DNA from: Akkermansiaceae bacterium
Lineage (GTDB): Bacteria; Verrucomicrobiota; Verrucomicrobiia; Verrucomicrobiales; Akkermansiaceae
Direction: 5' to 3'
DNA length: 33,485 bases
NCBI GenBank assembly: GCA_903888515.1
Contig: CAISTY010000134.1
Span: 1 to 33,485 of the forward strand
Positions 9,164 through 16,005 of this stretch are shown here, piece after piece. The position numbers and the translations under genes are program-made. Each line of letters starts with the position of its first letter. The stretch's first letter is position 1. Under the pieces are notes generated by a model. The model did no database searches. It was not told where the DNA came from and was given only the letters and a program-made list of their open reading frames with translations.

Positions 9164-9397
9164 GTTTTTGTTTGGGAGAATGTCTAAAGGTCTGAAAGTC
9201 GGAAGGTCTAAAGGTCGGGGAAAGACAGAAGACTTTGAGACAGAAGACAGAAGACAAGAGAAAGAGGTGTGCATGATTCCGGTCTTCTGTCTTCTGTCTG
9301 GGAGCGAAGCGGTCTTCTGTCTTCCGGTCGCTGCGTTTCGTTTACACGCGCTAACTTTGCGAGTCAATAAAATAAGACGACGCAGGCAAAAATAATT
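9164..9397. repeat. Degenerate short repeats with a 17-bp perfect inverted repeat
   Basis: The spacer is built from variants of GGTCTAAAG/GGTCTGAAAG and GACAGAAGAC. GACAGAAGACAGAAGAC at 9239-9255 is perfectly complementary to 9282-9298 with a 26-base loop, and a third partial arm lies at 9312-9325. No coding sequence is convincing here. Such text-like repeats also occur elsewhere in this window (7817-7905, 33060-33240). Confidence 0.75.
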
Positions 9398-9570
9398 TCA
9401 TTTAGGGTTTGCTGAGTATTGGATAACAGGGTACTCGTTTGGTTGCTCAAGCGCACGGAGCAATAGCCTTGCTCCGTCAACGGCCTCCTGTCGGACTTGG
9501 AGCCGACGCAACGCGGCATCCTCCGGTTCACCGGTTGTTCCCGGGCCCGCGACGAAATCTCCGTATTTGT
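9398..9570 (-). other. Unrecognised coding-like fragment
   Basis: On the minus strand this stretch reads, in the same frame as the integrase remnant further upstream, a GC-rich protein-like segment (EDAALRRLQVRQEAVDGAR, then LLLRALEQPNEYPVIQY) ending at the stop at 9398. It may be the 3' end of another broken gene. No family is recognised. Confidence 0.3.
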
Positions 9571-9801
9571 TCACGGCGGTTGATGGCAGAAATCGGGCAG
9601 GCTGCGGAGTGCTGTGGCCTGGTCCGGGCCGCGCAGGCCGGTGTTTTTGAGATCGGCGTAAATTTGGGCGTCGGTGACCACAGGCAATCCCTGGATCTGG
9701 CGGACCTCGCGGAACACGCCATCGTCTTTGGGCACGTAGAGCCAGATTTTTCCGGCATCGGGCACCTCGCGGAATTCCAATTTGCTGAGCAAGTCCGCAT
9801 C
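9571..9801 (-). pseudogene. AbiEi-antitoxin-like C-terminal fragment
   Basis: In this frame the sequence reads KIWLYVPKDDGVFREVRQIQ, then GLPVVTDAQIYADLKNTGLRG. This resembles the conserved C-terminal part of AbiEi-type (type IV toxin-antitoxin) antitoxins, where a 'vwLlvPyDegVf ... G.pVVs.vQlYlDL...GRG' pattern recurs. About 75 residues remain before the stop at 9571. The N-terminal part is absent; the frame upstream is that of an integrase. No AbiEii toxin is seen. Resemblance is by memory of the family, so the name is tentative. Confidence 0.45.
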
Positions 9802-9819
9802 GGGAGGGCGGTCCACATA

Positions 9820-10246
9820 CCCGCCGGTAGTCGGTGGCCATCGAGGTGAGGGACTCGCTTTCCGCCAGTTTGCGGGCCTGCACATAATCCTCCACAGCGG
9901 CGACCAGCGGGAGATTGAGGCTGGCCAGCAACTCGACCGCCTTGGCGTAGTTATCACGCTCGTGCGGTTTGAGGTCCGTGACGTGCTGCATGCCGGCCTG
10001 GATTCGCTGCGCCACGAACTGGCCTTCCTTTTTGGCCGCCTCCAGGGTGGTGAAGAACTGCCGCAGGCGTTTGCCGTCCCGATAGTGGGAAAGAGCGAAG
10101 CGGACCCTGCCGCCCGAGTCACAGCGATAGATTGGCACGCTGGCCGAGCCGAACCTGGCCATGGCAACAGGTTTGCCGTGCTTGCCCCGCTTGGGGGTTG
10201 GGGGATGCGGGACCAGTTGGTTAGGTTCCGCGTGAGTTGTCGCCAT
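9820..10246 (-). pseudogene. Tyrosine integrase, N-terminal remnant
   Basis: From the ATG at 10244-10246 about 140 residues are protein-like. They contain VPIYRCDSGGRVRFALSHYR, DGKRLRQFFTTLEAAKKEG, then an ERDNYAKAVELLASLNLPLV region and VEDYVQARKLAESESLTSM, which looks like the arm-binding and core-binding start of a phage-type integrase. The catalytic domain is missing: after TDYRR the frame becomes arbitrary and an AbiEi-like fragment follows in another frame. The 5' end lies about 100 bases from the left att copy and faces away from it. It therefore looks like the integrase of an older element that used the same tRNA site. Confidence 0.6.
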
Positions 10247-10268
10247 TTTGTCGCCATTTTGTCGCCAT
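10244..10268 (-). repeat. Three tandem ATGGCGACAAA units, each with a start codon
   Basis: On the minus strand the 11-base unit ATGGCGACAA(A/C) occurs three times in a row, with ATGs at 10266-10268, 10255-10257 and 10244-10246. Because 11 is not a multiple of three, the three ATGs open the three different frames; only the last opens the integrase remnant. Confidence 0.8.
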
Positions 10269-10348
10269 GTGCTTCCATGACGCTGGAAATAGTGTCAACT
10301 TTGGCGGGTTTCGCCTCTGTAACCCATTGAAGGTGAGGCGTTTGCAAG

Positions 10349-10379
10349 CAAGTACGAGGACTGGGATTCGAACCCAGGA
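10349..10379 (-). repeat. attL: orphan 3' end of tRNA-Lys
   Basis: These 31 bases are identical to 25705-25735, which comprises the 3'-terminal 27 nucleotides of the tRNA-Lys(UUU) gene plus four bases downstream. Here the rest of the tRNA is missing. This is the expected product of integration by a tyrosine recombinase into the 3' part of a tRNA gene; the intact tRNA was restored at the other end. Confidence 0.9.
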
Positions 10380-10443
10380 TTCGTTGCACGACTGTTGATC
10401 ATCAATGATTTGCATATTTTTCTTGCCTTTTGCGAACGCAAAT

Positions 10444-10484
10444 GGGAACAAAGGTGCGTTAAAGACGTTCCCGCTTCCGTTCCC
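10444..10484. promoter_or_regulatory. Candidate integrase arm-type sites, left end
   Basis: GTTCCC occurs at 10467-10472 and 10479-10484, twelve bases apart, with an inverted GGGAAC at 10444-10449. The same GTTCCC pair with the same spacing is found near the right att site. Placement between the att core and the integrase gene suits arm-type or excisionase binding sites. Confidence 0.45.
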
Positions 10485-10511
10485 ACTTTTTCAACCCACC
10501 CCGTAAAGATC

Positions 10512-11873
10512 ATGGCCACGCTCGTCAAACGCCCCGGTTCAAAGTTCTGGATTGCAGCTTTCGACGTGCCGCAACCCGACGGCACCACCCGCAGATTGAA
10601 GAAGTCCACCAAACGCGTGAAGCGTTCCGAGGCCATGATTGAGGCCGCCCGTCTGGAGGAACTCGAATGCAAGGCGGCCAAATCCACAGGAGAGCAGGCG
10701 TCCCAAGCCTACGGCATTCTATCGGAAGCCGCCACGGCTGCGGCCAAGGGTGAGTTGTCGGAAGCCAGGGCACGGGAATTGCTAGCCCGCATGTGCGAAG
10801 TCTCGACCGGGGCACCGTTGCGCTTCTACACCGTGCGGAGTTGGTCCGCCGATTGGCTGGCAGTCAAGGCCACCACCGGCAAGAAAGCCACGCTGGCGCG
10901 TTACAGCGGCAGCGTGAAGGCTTTCCTTGCCTGGCTGGGCGACAGGGCCGACGCCAAGCTTGAAGCCGTCACCAAGGCCGACATGCGGGGATTCCGGGAC
11001 GCGATCCGCAACGGTTGGAAAGAATCCGATGGAGAGGCCCCAGGGCGGAAGAATGGCAAGGCCGACAAGGCGCCCGTGAACCACCGCACCGCCCGGACCG
11101 CCAACCACTACGCCCGGGACATCGCCGGTATGTTCCGATCCGCCTTGCGGGAAGGGTTGCTACTGGCCAGCCCCGCCGCCGCGCTTGAACGGCTGCCGGA
11201 AGATGACTCATCCGAGCGTGAGGTTTTCACCGTCGCCGAGATCGGCCGGCTTGTCACCGCAGCGGGAAATCCCGCGTGGCAATCCGCGATCTTTTCCGCC
11301 AGAAAGCCGAACATGGCGACCCGCACTCCCCGTTGCGCGGACTGGCAAGGCATGATTCTCGTCGGGTTTTACGGCGGGGCGAGGATCGGCGATTGCGCCC
11401 GCCTGATATGGGGCAACGTGAACCTCGCCCGCAAGACGCTTTCTTTCATGCCGGCCAAGACCGACCGGAAAAAGAAGCGGTTGGAAGTCCCACTGCATCC
11501 GCGGCTCTTGGCATTCCTCGAACCCCGCGCCGCCGACACCGACCCGGAAAACCCGCTCTTTCCGTCGCTCTTCAAAACGTCCCCCGGTGGCAAGGCCGGC
11601 CTATCATCCCAATTCATCGCCATCATGGACGCCGCCGGCATCGACCGCCGCACCGTGCGCGAAGGCACCAAGGGCGGCCAGCGGGCACAGCACGCCCGCA
11701 GCTTCCACGCGTTGCGGCACTCTCTAACATCCGTGCTGGCCAATGCCGACGTGAGCGAGGAAATCCGCCGCCGCATTGTCGGCCACGAATCCGCCGAAGT
11801 GCATTCCGGCTACACCCACCACGAGCGCGAAACCCTCGCCCGCGCCATGGAGAAAATGCCGAGCGTTCCTTGA
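10512..11873 (+). CDS. int: Site-specific tyrosine recombinase (integrase)
   Basis: A 453-residue integrase starting at the ATG at 10512 (MATLVKRPGSKFWIAAFDV); the upstream 39 codons of the open frame overlap the att arm region and are not protein-like. The catalytic set is complete: Arg291 in GGARIGDC, a lysine-rich beta-hairpin region around 315-322, His399 and Arg402 in FHALRH, His425 in IVGHES, and the nucleophile Tyr434 in HSGYTHHE. The N-terminal part has the beta-strand arm-binding start and a SAM-like core-binding region near 108-215. It lies 133 bases from the attL repeat and is transcribed into the element. It should catalyse integration at, and with a partner excision from, the tRNA-Lys site. 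Nothing suggests inactivation. Confidence 0.93.
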   Translation: MATLVKRPGSKFWIAAFDVPQPDGTTRRLKKSTKRVKRSEAMIEAARLEELECKAAKSTGEQASQAYGILSEAATAAAKGELSEARARELLARMCEVSTGAPLRFYTVRSWSADWLAVKATTGKKATLARYSGSVKAFLAWLGDRADAKLEAVTKADMRGFRDAIRNGWKESDGEAPGRKNGKADKAPVNHRTARTANHYARDIAGMFRSALREGLLLASPAAALERLPEDDSSEREVFTVAEIGRLVTAAGNPAWQSAIFSARKPNMATRTPRCADWQGMILVGFYGGARIGDCARLIWGNVNLARKTLSFMPAKTDRKKKRLEVPLHPRLLAFLEPRAADTDPENPLFPSLFKTSPGGKAGLSSQFIAIMDAAGIDRRTVREGTKGGQRAQHARSFHALRHSLTSVLANADVSEEIRRRIVGHESAEVHSGYTHHERETLARAMEKMPSVP

Positions 11874-11878
11874 ACCGG

Positions 11879-11896
11879 CCCTCTATCGTGATAGGG
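11879..11896. terminator. Small hairpin after integrase
   Basis: CCCTCTATC and GATAGGG pair around a GT loop just after the integrase stop (seven-pair stem with one G-T pair). No T-run follows, so it may be an operator-like dyad or chance rather than an intrinsic terminator. Confidence 0.3.
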
Positions 11897-11918
11897 TAAC
11901 TCCGCATCCAACAACACC

Positions 11919-12125
11919 GTGAGCGAATATCCCCAGCCTTGGCATCGACTCGACCCGGCGGAGTGGCCGGCGACGGAACGGCGGATTCGCAACGTGATCT
12001 CAGCGGTGGAATCGGGCCGCTTGCCTCTCCCGAAAAATCTGGTCGGCACCCTCCGGTTCATGCTCCCCGCGCCGCGCCCCACACCAAAGCTCAGGCCACT
12101 GCTGCCGCCGTATCGCCTCGCCTGA
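11919..12125 (+). CDS. Small hypothetical protein, 68 aa
   Basis: The frame begins with GTG at 11919, giving MSEYPQPWHRLDPAEWPATE at the start. It has a charged, helical middle (RRIRNVISAVESG) and a proline-rich tail ending at the TGA at 12123-12125. It follows the integrase by 45 bases on the same strand. No family is recognised. Codon use is GC-rich like that of its neighbours, which supports a real gene, but a GTG start and the lack of a clear ribosome binding site keep confidence low. Confidence 0.45.
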   Translation: MSEYPQPWHRLDPAEWPATERRIRNVISAVESGRLPLPKNLVGTLRFMLPAPRPTPKLRPLLPPYRLA

Positions 12126-12135
12126 GTGGAAACAC

Positions 12136-12204
12136 CATTCCGGCTACACCTACCACGAACGCGAAACCCTCGCCCGCGCCGTGGAGAAAATGCCGAGCGT
12201 GTGA
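12136..12204 (+). pseudogene. Duplicated integrase C-terminal tail
   Basis: These 69 bases read HSGYTYHERETLARAVEKMP and end at a TGA; they are nearly identical in DNA and protein to the last 22 residues of the intact integrase (from His431). The copy lacks everything upstream of the catalytic tyrosine region. It is a scar of a second, closely related integrase or of a local duplication. Confidence 0.75.
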
Positions 12205-12322
12205 GGCGCGGAAAACGATCTGTTTCCGGCGTGCGGGAAAATTTTGTTCAAATGCGAAATGGCGACGGAACGGCATTAGGAAATAAAGTGGCCTTTAATG
12301 CTTCATGCCGAAGCTTAACACC

Positions 12323-12553
12323 ATGAAAAACACACACACAACACCCCGCCCGGAATGGCTTGACGCGAAAGGCGTTGACGCCGTTTTCTCGATTTGCAAA
12401 AGCACGACATATCGGCTGGCCGCAGAAGGGAAGATCGTGAGCTGTTCTCTGAGGGAACGGGGGAAACTCAGGGGCAAGCGGCTTTTTAGCTATTTGTCAA
12501 TTTCTGAACTTCTGATGCGCAGAGCCACCGGTGGGGAGGAGGCCGCGCAATGA
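12323..12553 (+). CDS. Small HTH / excisionase-like DNA-binding protein
   Basis: A 76-residue protein from the ATG at 12323 (an ATG six codons upstream is possible). The segment WLDAKGVDAVFSICKSTTYR, followed by LAAEGKIVSCSLRERGKLRG and KRLFSYLSISELL, has the layout of MerR/AlpA-like helix-turn-helix proteins (HTH_17 type): a helix with S/T-x-x-YR, a 'G-K-I' turn, a basic wing and a final helix. Such proteins serve as excisionases or as activators of excision in integrative elements and satellites. Position between the integrase and the replication genes fits this. Assignment is by pattern only. Confidence 0.65.
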   Translation: MKNTHTTPRPEWLDAKGVDAVFSICKSTTYRLAAEGKIVSCSLRERGKLRGKRLFSYLSISELLMRRATGGEEAAQ

Positions 12554-12578
12554 GTCGCCGCCGCATCTAATCCGACCG

Positions 12579-12585
12579 AAAGGAG
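12579..12585 (+). promoter_or_regulatory. Shine-Dalgarno deciding the DUF1376 start
   Basis: AAAGGAG lies eight bases before the ATG at 12594. It favours that start over the longer open frame beginning at 12531, which overlaps the HTH gene. Confidence 0.65.
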
Positions 12586-12593
12586 TTAGAACC

Positions 12594-13430
12594 ATGAACA
12601 CCCAAGAAAAAGCCCGGGGCAACGGGCAAGTCACCACCGGGCAAATTCAGGAACACCCACAGGATGGCACATCGCGCCCAGAACGCAAGCAGAAAATCTC
12701 ACCGCAGCGTCACGAAGTCAGAGCGCCGGCATTCCAATTTTTCCCAGCTGATTATCTCTCAGACATGAAAGTCCGAATGCTCTCTTGGCCTTCCCGAGGG
12801 CTCTACATCGACTTGCTTTGCTACTGTTGGCGGGAAGGATGGATTCCCTCTGATAGCTCAGCCATAGCTCATCTATGCAGTTGCCATGACCCAGCCATCA
12901 TAGAGCCATGCCTAACACTCTTTGCTCCACACCCGGATGATCCCGGAAAACTGATTCACCTCCGCCTCGATCATGAGCGGGAGAAGCAAAAAGCATTCCG
13001 GGAAGAGCGCAAAGCCTCTGGAATCAAGGGCGCGATGGAGCGGTGGCCGCAATATAGGTCAGCCATCAAACAGCCAATAGCTAAAAATAGCTCTTCATCT
13101 GCTATCTTCAGTCTGCAATCTGCAGATAACCCCCCTAACCCCCCAAGGGGGAATGCTGGCGGCGGCATGGTGGAAAATACCGCACTCAAGATCCGGCTCG
13201 GGAAATTCTTCAAGCGCCGGGAATCAACCCGCTGGAACGAGAAAGAATTAAAGGCGCTGAAGTCCGTCGTGCCGCTCGAGCCCGAAGACGTAGCCTTGAT
13301 GGAAAAATATTATTTAGCCCGCATCCCTGACGACAAGGATATCCGCCGGAAAGATCTCGTCACGCTCCTGAACAATTGGAACGGCGAGATTGACCGCGCC
13401 AACGTTCACTTTGCCTCTCAGAAATCATGA
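12594..13430 (+). CDS. DUF1376-domain replication protein
   Basis: A 278-residue protein. Residues about 43-150 (APAFQFFPADYLSD, then MKVRMLSWPSRGLYIDLLCY, CWREGWIPSD) are a DUF1376 domain, found in phage and prophage proteins that sit next to replicative helicases and are thought to act in replication initiation. A low-complexity linker follows at about 155-195, and the C-terminal 80 residues (KIRLGKFFKRRESTRWNEKE) form a charged, helical region that could contact the helicase. The start is set by a good AAAGGAG. Its stop overlaps the DnaB start in an ATGA, so the pair is translationally coupled. The linker contains a run of C and G tracts (13127-13150), a possible slippage site. Confidence 0.85.
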   Translation: MNTQEKARGNGQVTTGQIQEHPQDGTSRPERKQKISPQRHEVRAPAFQFFPADYLSDMKVRMLSWPSRGLYIDLLCYCWREGWIPSDSSAIAHLCSCHDPAIIEPCLTLFAPHPDDPGKLIHLRLDHEREKQKAFREERKASGIKGAMERWPQYRSAIKQPIAKNSSSSAIFSLQSADNPPNPPRGNAGGGMVENTALKIRLGKFFKRRESTRWNEKELKALKSVVPLEPEDVALMEKYYLARIPDDKDIRRKDLVTLLNNWNGEIDRANVHFASQKS

Positions 13431-14863
13431 ACTCCGATCTTCAATCCATGAACCAGGGAGACGACGTAACCCGCTCACTTCCCCACGCGGTCGGCCCGGA
13501 GAAGTCACTGCTCTCTTCCATGCTCCAAGACTCGCAGGAATGGATCCCCGCCGCGCTTGAGGAGAATTTGAGTGCGGCGCATTTCTACCTGCCAGCCCAT
13601 GCTGTGATCTTTGAAACGCTCGTGGAAATCCACGACGCCGGCCGGGAAGCCGAACTGGTTTCGCTCGTGCAACATTTCCTCGACCGTGGCAAACTCGACA
13701 GGATCGGAGGCCCGGCGGCCCTAACAGAACTTTACACCTACGCCCCCAGCCCCGGCTCTTTCCGGCACCACCTGCAGCTCGTCAAAGACAAGTTCCTGTT
13801 GCGCGAGATCATCCGCACCGGCACCGAAGCGATTGCCGCCGCTTATGATGCCCCTGCAGAGGCGGCGGCGACCCTCGACGCCACTGAGGCCGCAATCATG
13901 GCCATCAGGGACGCCACCGAGGCCACCACCCCCGGCACCGTCAAGGAGGCCGTGGATGGCGTGCTTGATGAAATGCAGCGGCTCTTCCGGGGAGATGTGG
14001 AATCGTTAGGACTCGCCACGGGATTCAGTCATCTCGACGCCATGGCCGGCGGGCTGGAACCCGGAGAGGTGTTAGTGATCGCCGCCCGCCCGTCCATGGG
14101 AAAAACGGCACTCATGCTGAACATCGTGGAAAACCTGTGCCTCGACCAGGGATTGCCCGTGTTGGTTTTCTCCTGTGAAATGACCCGCCGGGAACTGGTC
14201 AAGCGCATGATCCACACTCGCGCCCGCATGTCGCTGGCAGACGTGCGAAACGGACATAAACCCGACAACGGGGAGTTGCAACGCATTCAAAGATCGGCCT
14301 TAGATCTGGAACGCGCTCCACTCTACATCGATGAAACCGGCGCCATCGACATCACCGCGCTCCGCGCCAAAGCCCGCCGCCACCATCGGCGGATGGGACT
14401 GCGCTTGATCGCCATCGATTACTTGCAGTTGGTCAAATGCGGCAGCAAGCAGGCAGTGAACAGCCGTGAACGCGAGGTTGCTGAAATCTCCGCTGGCATC
14501 AAGGCATTGGCGAAAGAGTTGCGGATCCCGATCATTCTCCTGAGTCAACTCAACCGCGCCCCGGAAAGCCGCACGGACAAGACCCACCCCGGCAGGCCGC
14601 GCCTGTCCGATCTGCGTGAATCCGGCGCGACGGAACAGGACGCCGACAAGGTGGCGTTGCTCTACCGCAGCGCATACTACGCGGAGACGGACGCCGCCCG
14701 CGAAGCCGAGGCCGGCCAGGCTGAAATCATCATTGCCAAGAACCGCAACGGGGAGACGGGCTGTGTCCCCATGACGTGGATTGCAGCGTTCACCCAATTC
14801 AAGGACGGGGCACCGATCCGCCCGCCCTCAACCCCAGCCGCGCCAAAAAGCCGCTTCGACTGA
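13427..14863 (+). CDS. dnaB: Replicative DNA helicase, DnaB type
   Basis: 478 residues. The N-terminal DnaB domain is recognisable from about 20 to 130 (PEKSLLSSMLQDSQEWIPAA, a GGPAALTELYTYAPSP block). The RecA-like C-terminal domain begins near 195 (GLATGFSHLDAMAGGLEPGE), with Walker A AARPSMGKTA at 219-228, Walker B LIAIDYLQLV with Asp331, the LLSQLNRAPESR sensor region near 370, and the SGATEQDADKV and AKNRNGETG motifs near the end. All key residues are present. Length matches cellular DnaB (about 470). It is coupled to the DUF1376 gene and gives the element its own replication fork helicase, as in satellites and phages with autonomous replication. Confidence 0.95.
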   Translation: MNSDLQSMNQGDDVTRSLPHAVGPEKSLLSSMLQDSQEWIPAALEENLSAAHFYLPAHAVIFETLVEIHDAGREAELVSLVQHFLDRGKLDRIGGPAALTELYTYAPSPGSFRHHLQLVKDKFLLREIIRTGTEAIAAAYDAPAEAAATLDATEAAIMAIRDATEATTPGTVKEAVDGVLDEMQRLFRGDVESLGLATGFSHLDAMAGGLEPGEVLVIAARPSMGKTALMLNIVENLCLDQGLPVLVFSCEMTRRELVKRMIHTRARMSLADVRNGHKPDNGELQRIQRSALDLERAPLYIDETGAIDITALRAKARRHHRRMGLRLIAIDYLQLVKCGSKQAVNSREREVAEISAGIKALAKELRIPIILLSQLNRAPESRTDKTHPGRPRLSDLRESGATEQDADKVALLYRSAYYAETDAAREAEAGQAEIIIAKNRNGETGCVPMTWIAAFTQFKDGAPIRPPSTPAAPKSRFD

Positions 14864-14867
14864 CATC

Positions 14868-15095
14868 ATGAAAATCATCTATCAGCTTTGGGCAACGGTG
14901 GGAACCTACAAAGACCGGGACGGGAGGCCGGCCAAGCGGCAAGTGCCGGTAGGTGTTGTTTTTCAAAGTGACGGCGGAAACCTGTCAATGCGGTTAGACA
15001 TCATCCCGGTTTGCCCGGATTGGAAAGGCTTTCTGGCATTCCGCCGCCCGCCGTCCGCAGACGAACAACCCTCACCCCAGCAGCCCGCACCATGA
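14868..15095 (+). CDS. Small hypothetical protein, 75 aa
   Basis: Begins four bases after the helicase stop with ATG at 14868 (MKIIYQLWATVGTYKDRDGR). The N-terminal 60 residues look like a small beta-rich fold with alternating hydrophobics (VPVGVVFQSDGGNLSMRLD, a PDWKGFLAFR strand), followed by a proline/glutamine tail. Its stop overlaps the next start in ATGA. No family name is certain; small proteins of this shape are frequent in phage early regions. Tight spacing to neighbours on both sides supports a real gene. Confidence 0.6.
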   Translation: MKIIYQLWATVGTYKDRDGRPAKRQVPVGVVFQSDGGNLSMRLDIIPVCPDWKGFLAFRRPPSADEQPSPQQPAP

Positions 15096-15307
15096 TCGCC
15101 CCCAAGCCTCCCTTCCGCCTTGTGCTCACACCATGCCAGGCGGCCGCAATCCGGGAATCCGGCATCGGCTTTGTCACCGGGACACCGGCCACCACTGACC
15201 CCGGCACCCTGCTTTTGTTTGAGTGCGACCAGCACGCCGCTCACGCCGCCGCACGCGTCGCCCAGGGCACCCACCGCGCCGTCAGCAAAACATCACCGGA
15301 AAAATGA
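15092..15307 (+). CDS. Small hypothetical protein, 71 aa
   Basis: Starts at the ATG overlapping the previous stop (15092) and ends in an ATGA overlapping the terminase start. It opens MIAPKPPFRLVLTPCQAAAI and continues RESGIGFVTGTPATTDPGTL with an alanine/histidine-rich helix at the end. A diverged copy of its 3' part occurs at about 19965-20100, so this ORF belongs to the duplicated cassette. Function is not recognised. Confidence 0.6.
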   Translation: MIAPKPPFRLVLTPCQAAAIRESGIGFVTGTPATTDPGTLLLFECDQHAAHAAARVAQGTHRAVSKTSPEK

Positions 15308-15849
15308 ACTTCGATCCGCCACCCGCAGAATCCGCCGCCCCCACGATCCGCGATCCGCGCCGCCACAAGTTTGCCATGCTCATTCTTGAAGGTGTCCCCG
15401 CTGGCCGCTCATACGAGAGGGCAGGCTATCAACAGCGCGCTGCCCGTGCGGATTCCGCCGGCCACAAGTTGCGCCATCATCCCGAGGTGTCCGCGTTCAT
15501 TGCCCACGAACTCGAAAGGCAGAGAGAGTCCGCACAAATCACACGCAAGGAACTCATTGCATGGCTGTGTGCCATCATCCGCACACCCATCGGCGATCTC
15601 GACGCCGACAGCCCGCTGGTGCAGGAATTTTTCACCGAAGAAATCGGCGATTCAAAAATGATTAGAAAGCGGGTGAAAATGGTGCAGAAAATGGACGCGG
15701 TAAAGCAGCTTTGCAGCATGATGGGATGGAACGGCCCTGAGAAACTGGAACTCTCCACCTCCGACAGTCTCGCGGGTTTGCTGAAACGAATCCGTGGACA
15801 CAGTGTCGAAAACCTTGGCAATTCTCGCCCACCTGCTGGCAGACAGTGA
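15304..15849 (+). CDS. Phage terminase small subunit-like protein
   Basis: 181 residues from the ATG at 15304. The segment KFAMLILEGVPAGRSYERAG, then YQQRAARADSAGHKLRHHPE and VSAFIAHELERQRE, is the helix-turn-helix DNA-recognition part of terminase small subunits (Terminase_2 type): 'F..l...G....Ay..aGY....A...a..Ll..P.V...I..' Residues 80-130 add the oligomerisation helices. There is no terminase large subunit after it. In phage satellites a stand-alone TerS redirects the helper phage packaging motor to satellite DNA; in a normal phage TerL would follow immediately. Instead a surface-protein gene follows. A 47-residue deletion derivative lies at 20072-20215. Confidence 0.75.
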   Translation: MNFDPPPAESAAPTIRDPRRHKFAMLILEGVPAGRSYERAGYQQRAARADSAGHKLRHHPEVSAFIAHELERQRESAQITRKELIAWLCAIIRTPIGDLDADSPLVQEFFTEEIGDSKMIRKRVKMVQKMDAVKQLCSMMGWNGPEKLELSTSDSLAGLLKRIRGHSVENLGNSRPPAGRQ

Positions 15850-15855
15850 TTCTAA

Positions 15856-16005
15856 CAGCGGCAGCGGGCGTTCCTCATCTGATTTTGCAGAATATGGCAT
15901 CCTGTGGCTTTTATTGGCTTTATTGGCTTGCCGCTAGGCTGGCGGATGGTCAGTGTGAAAGCGGTTTAATGACCAGGCCGGGTGAACCTCCGGCCATCAC
16001 TCACC
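15856..16005 (+). promoter_or_regulatory. Conserved leader of LRR protein 1
   Basis: From the CTCATCTGATTTTGCAG stretch on, this 5' region is nearly identical to 20209-20326 upstream of the second LRR gene, and both include TTGCCGCTAGGCTGGCGGA. Copy 1 carries an extra nine-base TTATTGGCT repeat. Conservation across both copies suggests a shared promoter or simply recent duplication; no certain -35/-10 pair is seen. Confidence 0.5.

Noticed and set aside
8973..9367. Functional VWA protein from the long minus-strand frame 8984-9367
   Set aside because: The frame after the MIDAS motif is out of register (His/Arg-rich) and the true C-terminal part lies in another frame.
15850..16005. Riboswitch in the conserved LRR leader
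   Set aside because: Conservation is explained by the recent duplication; no known riboswitch core or terminator hairpin with a T-run is present.
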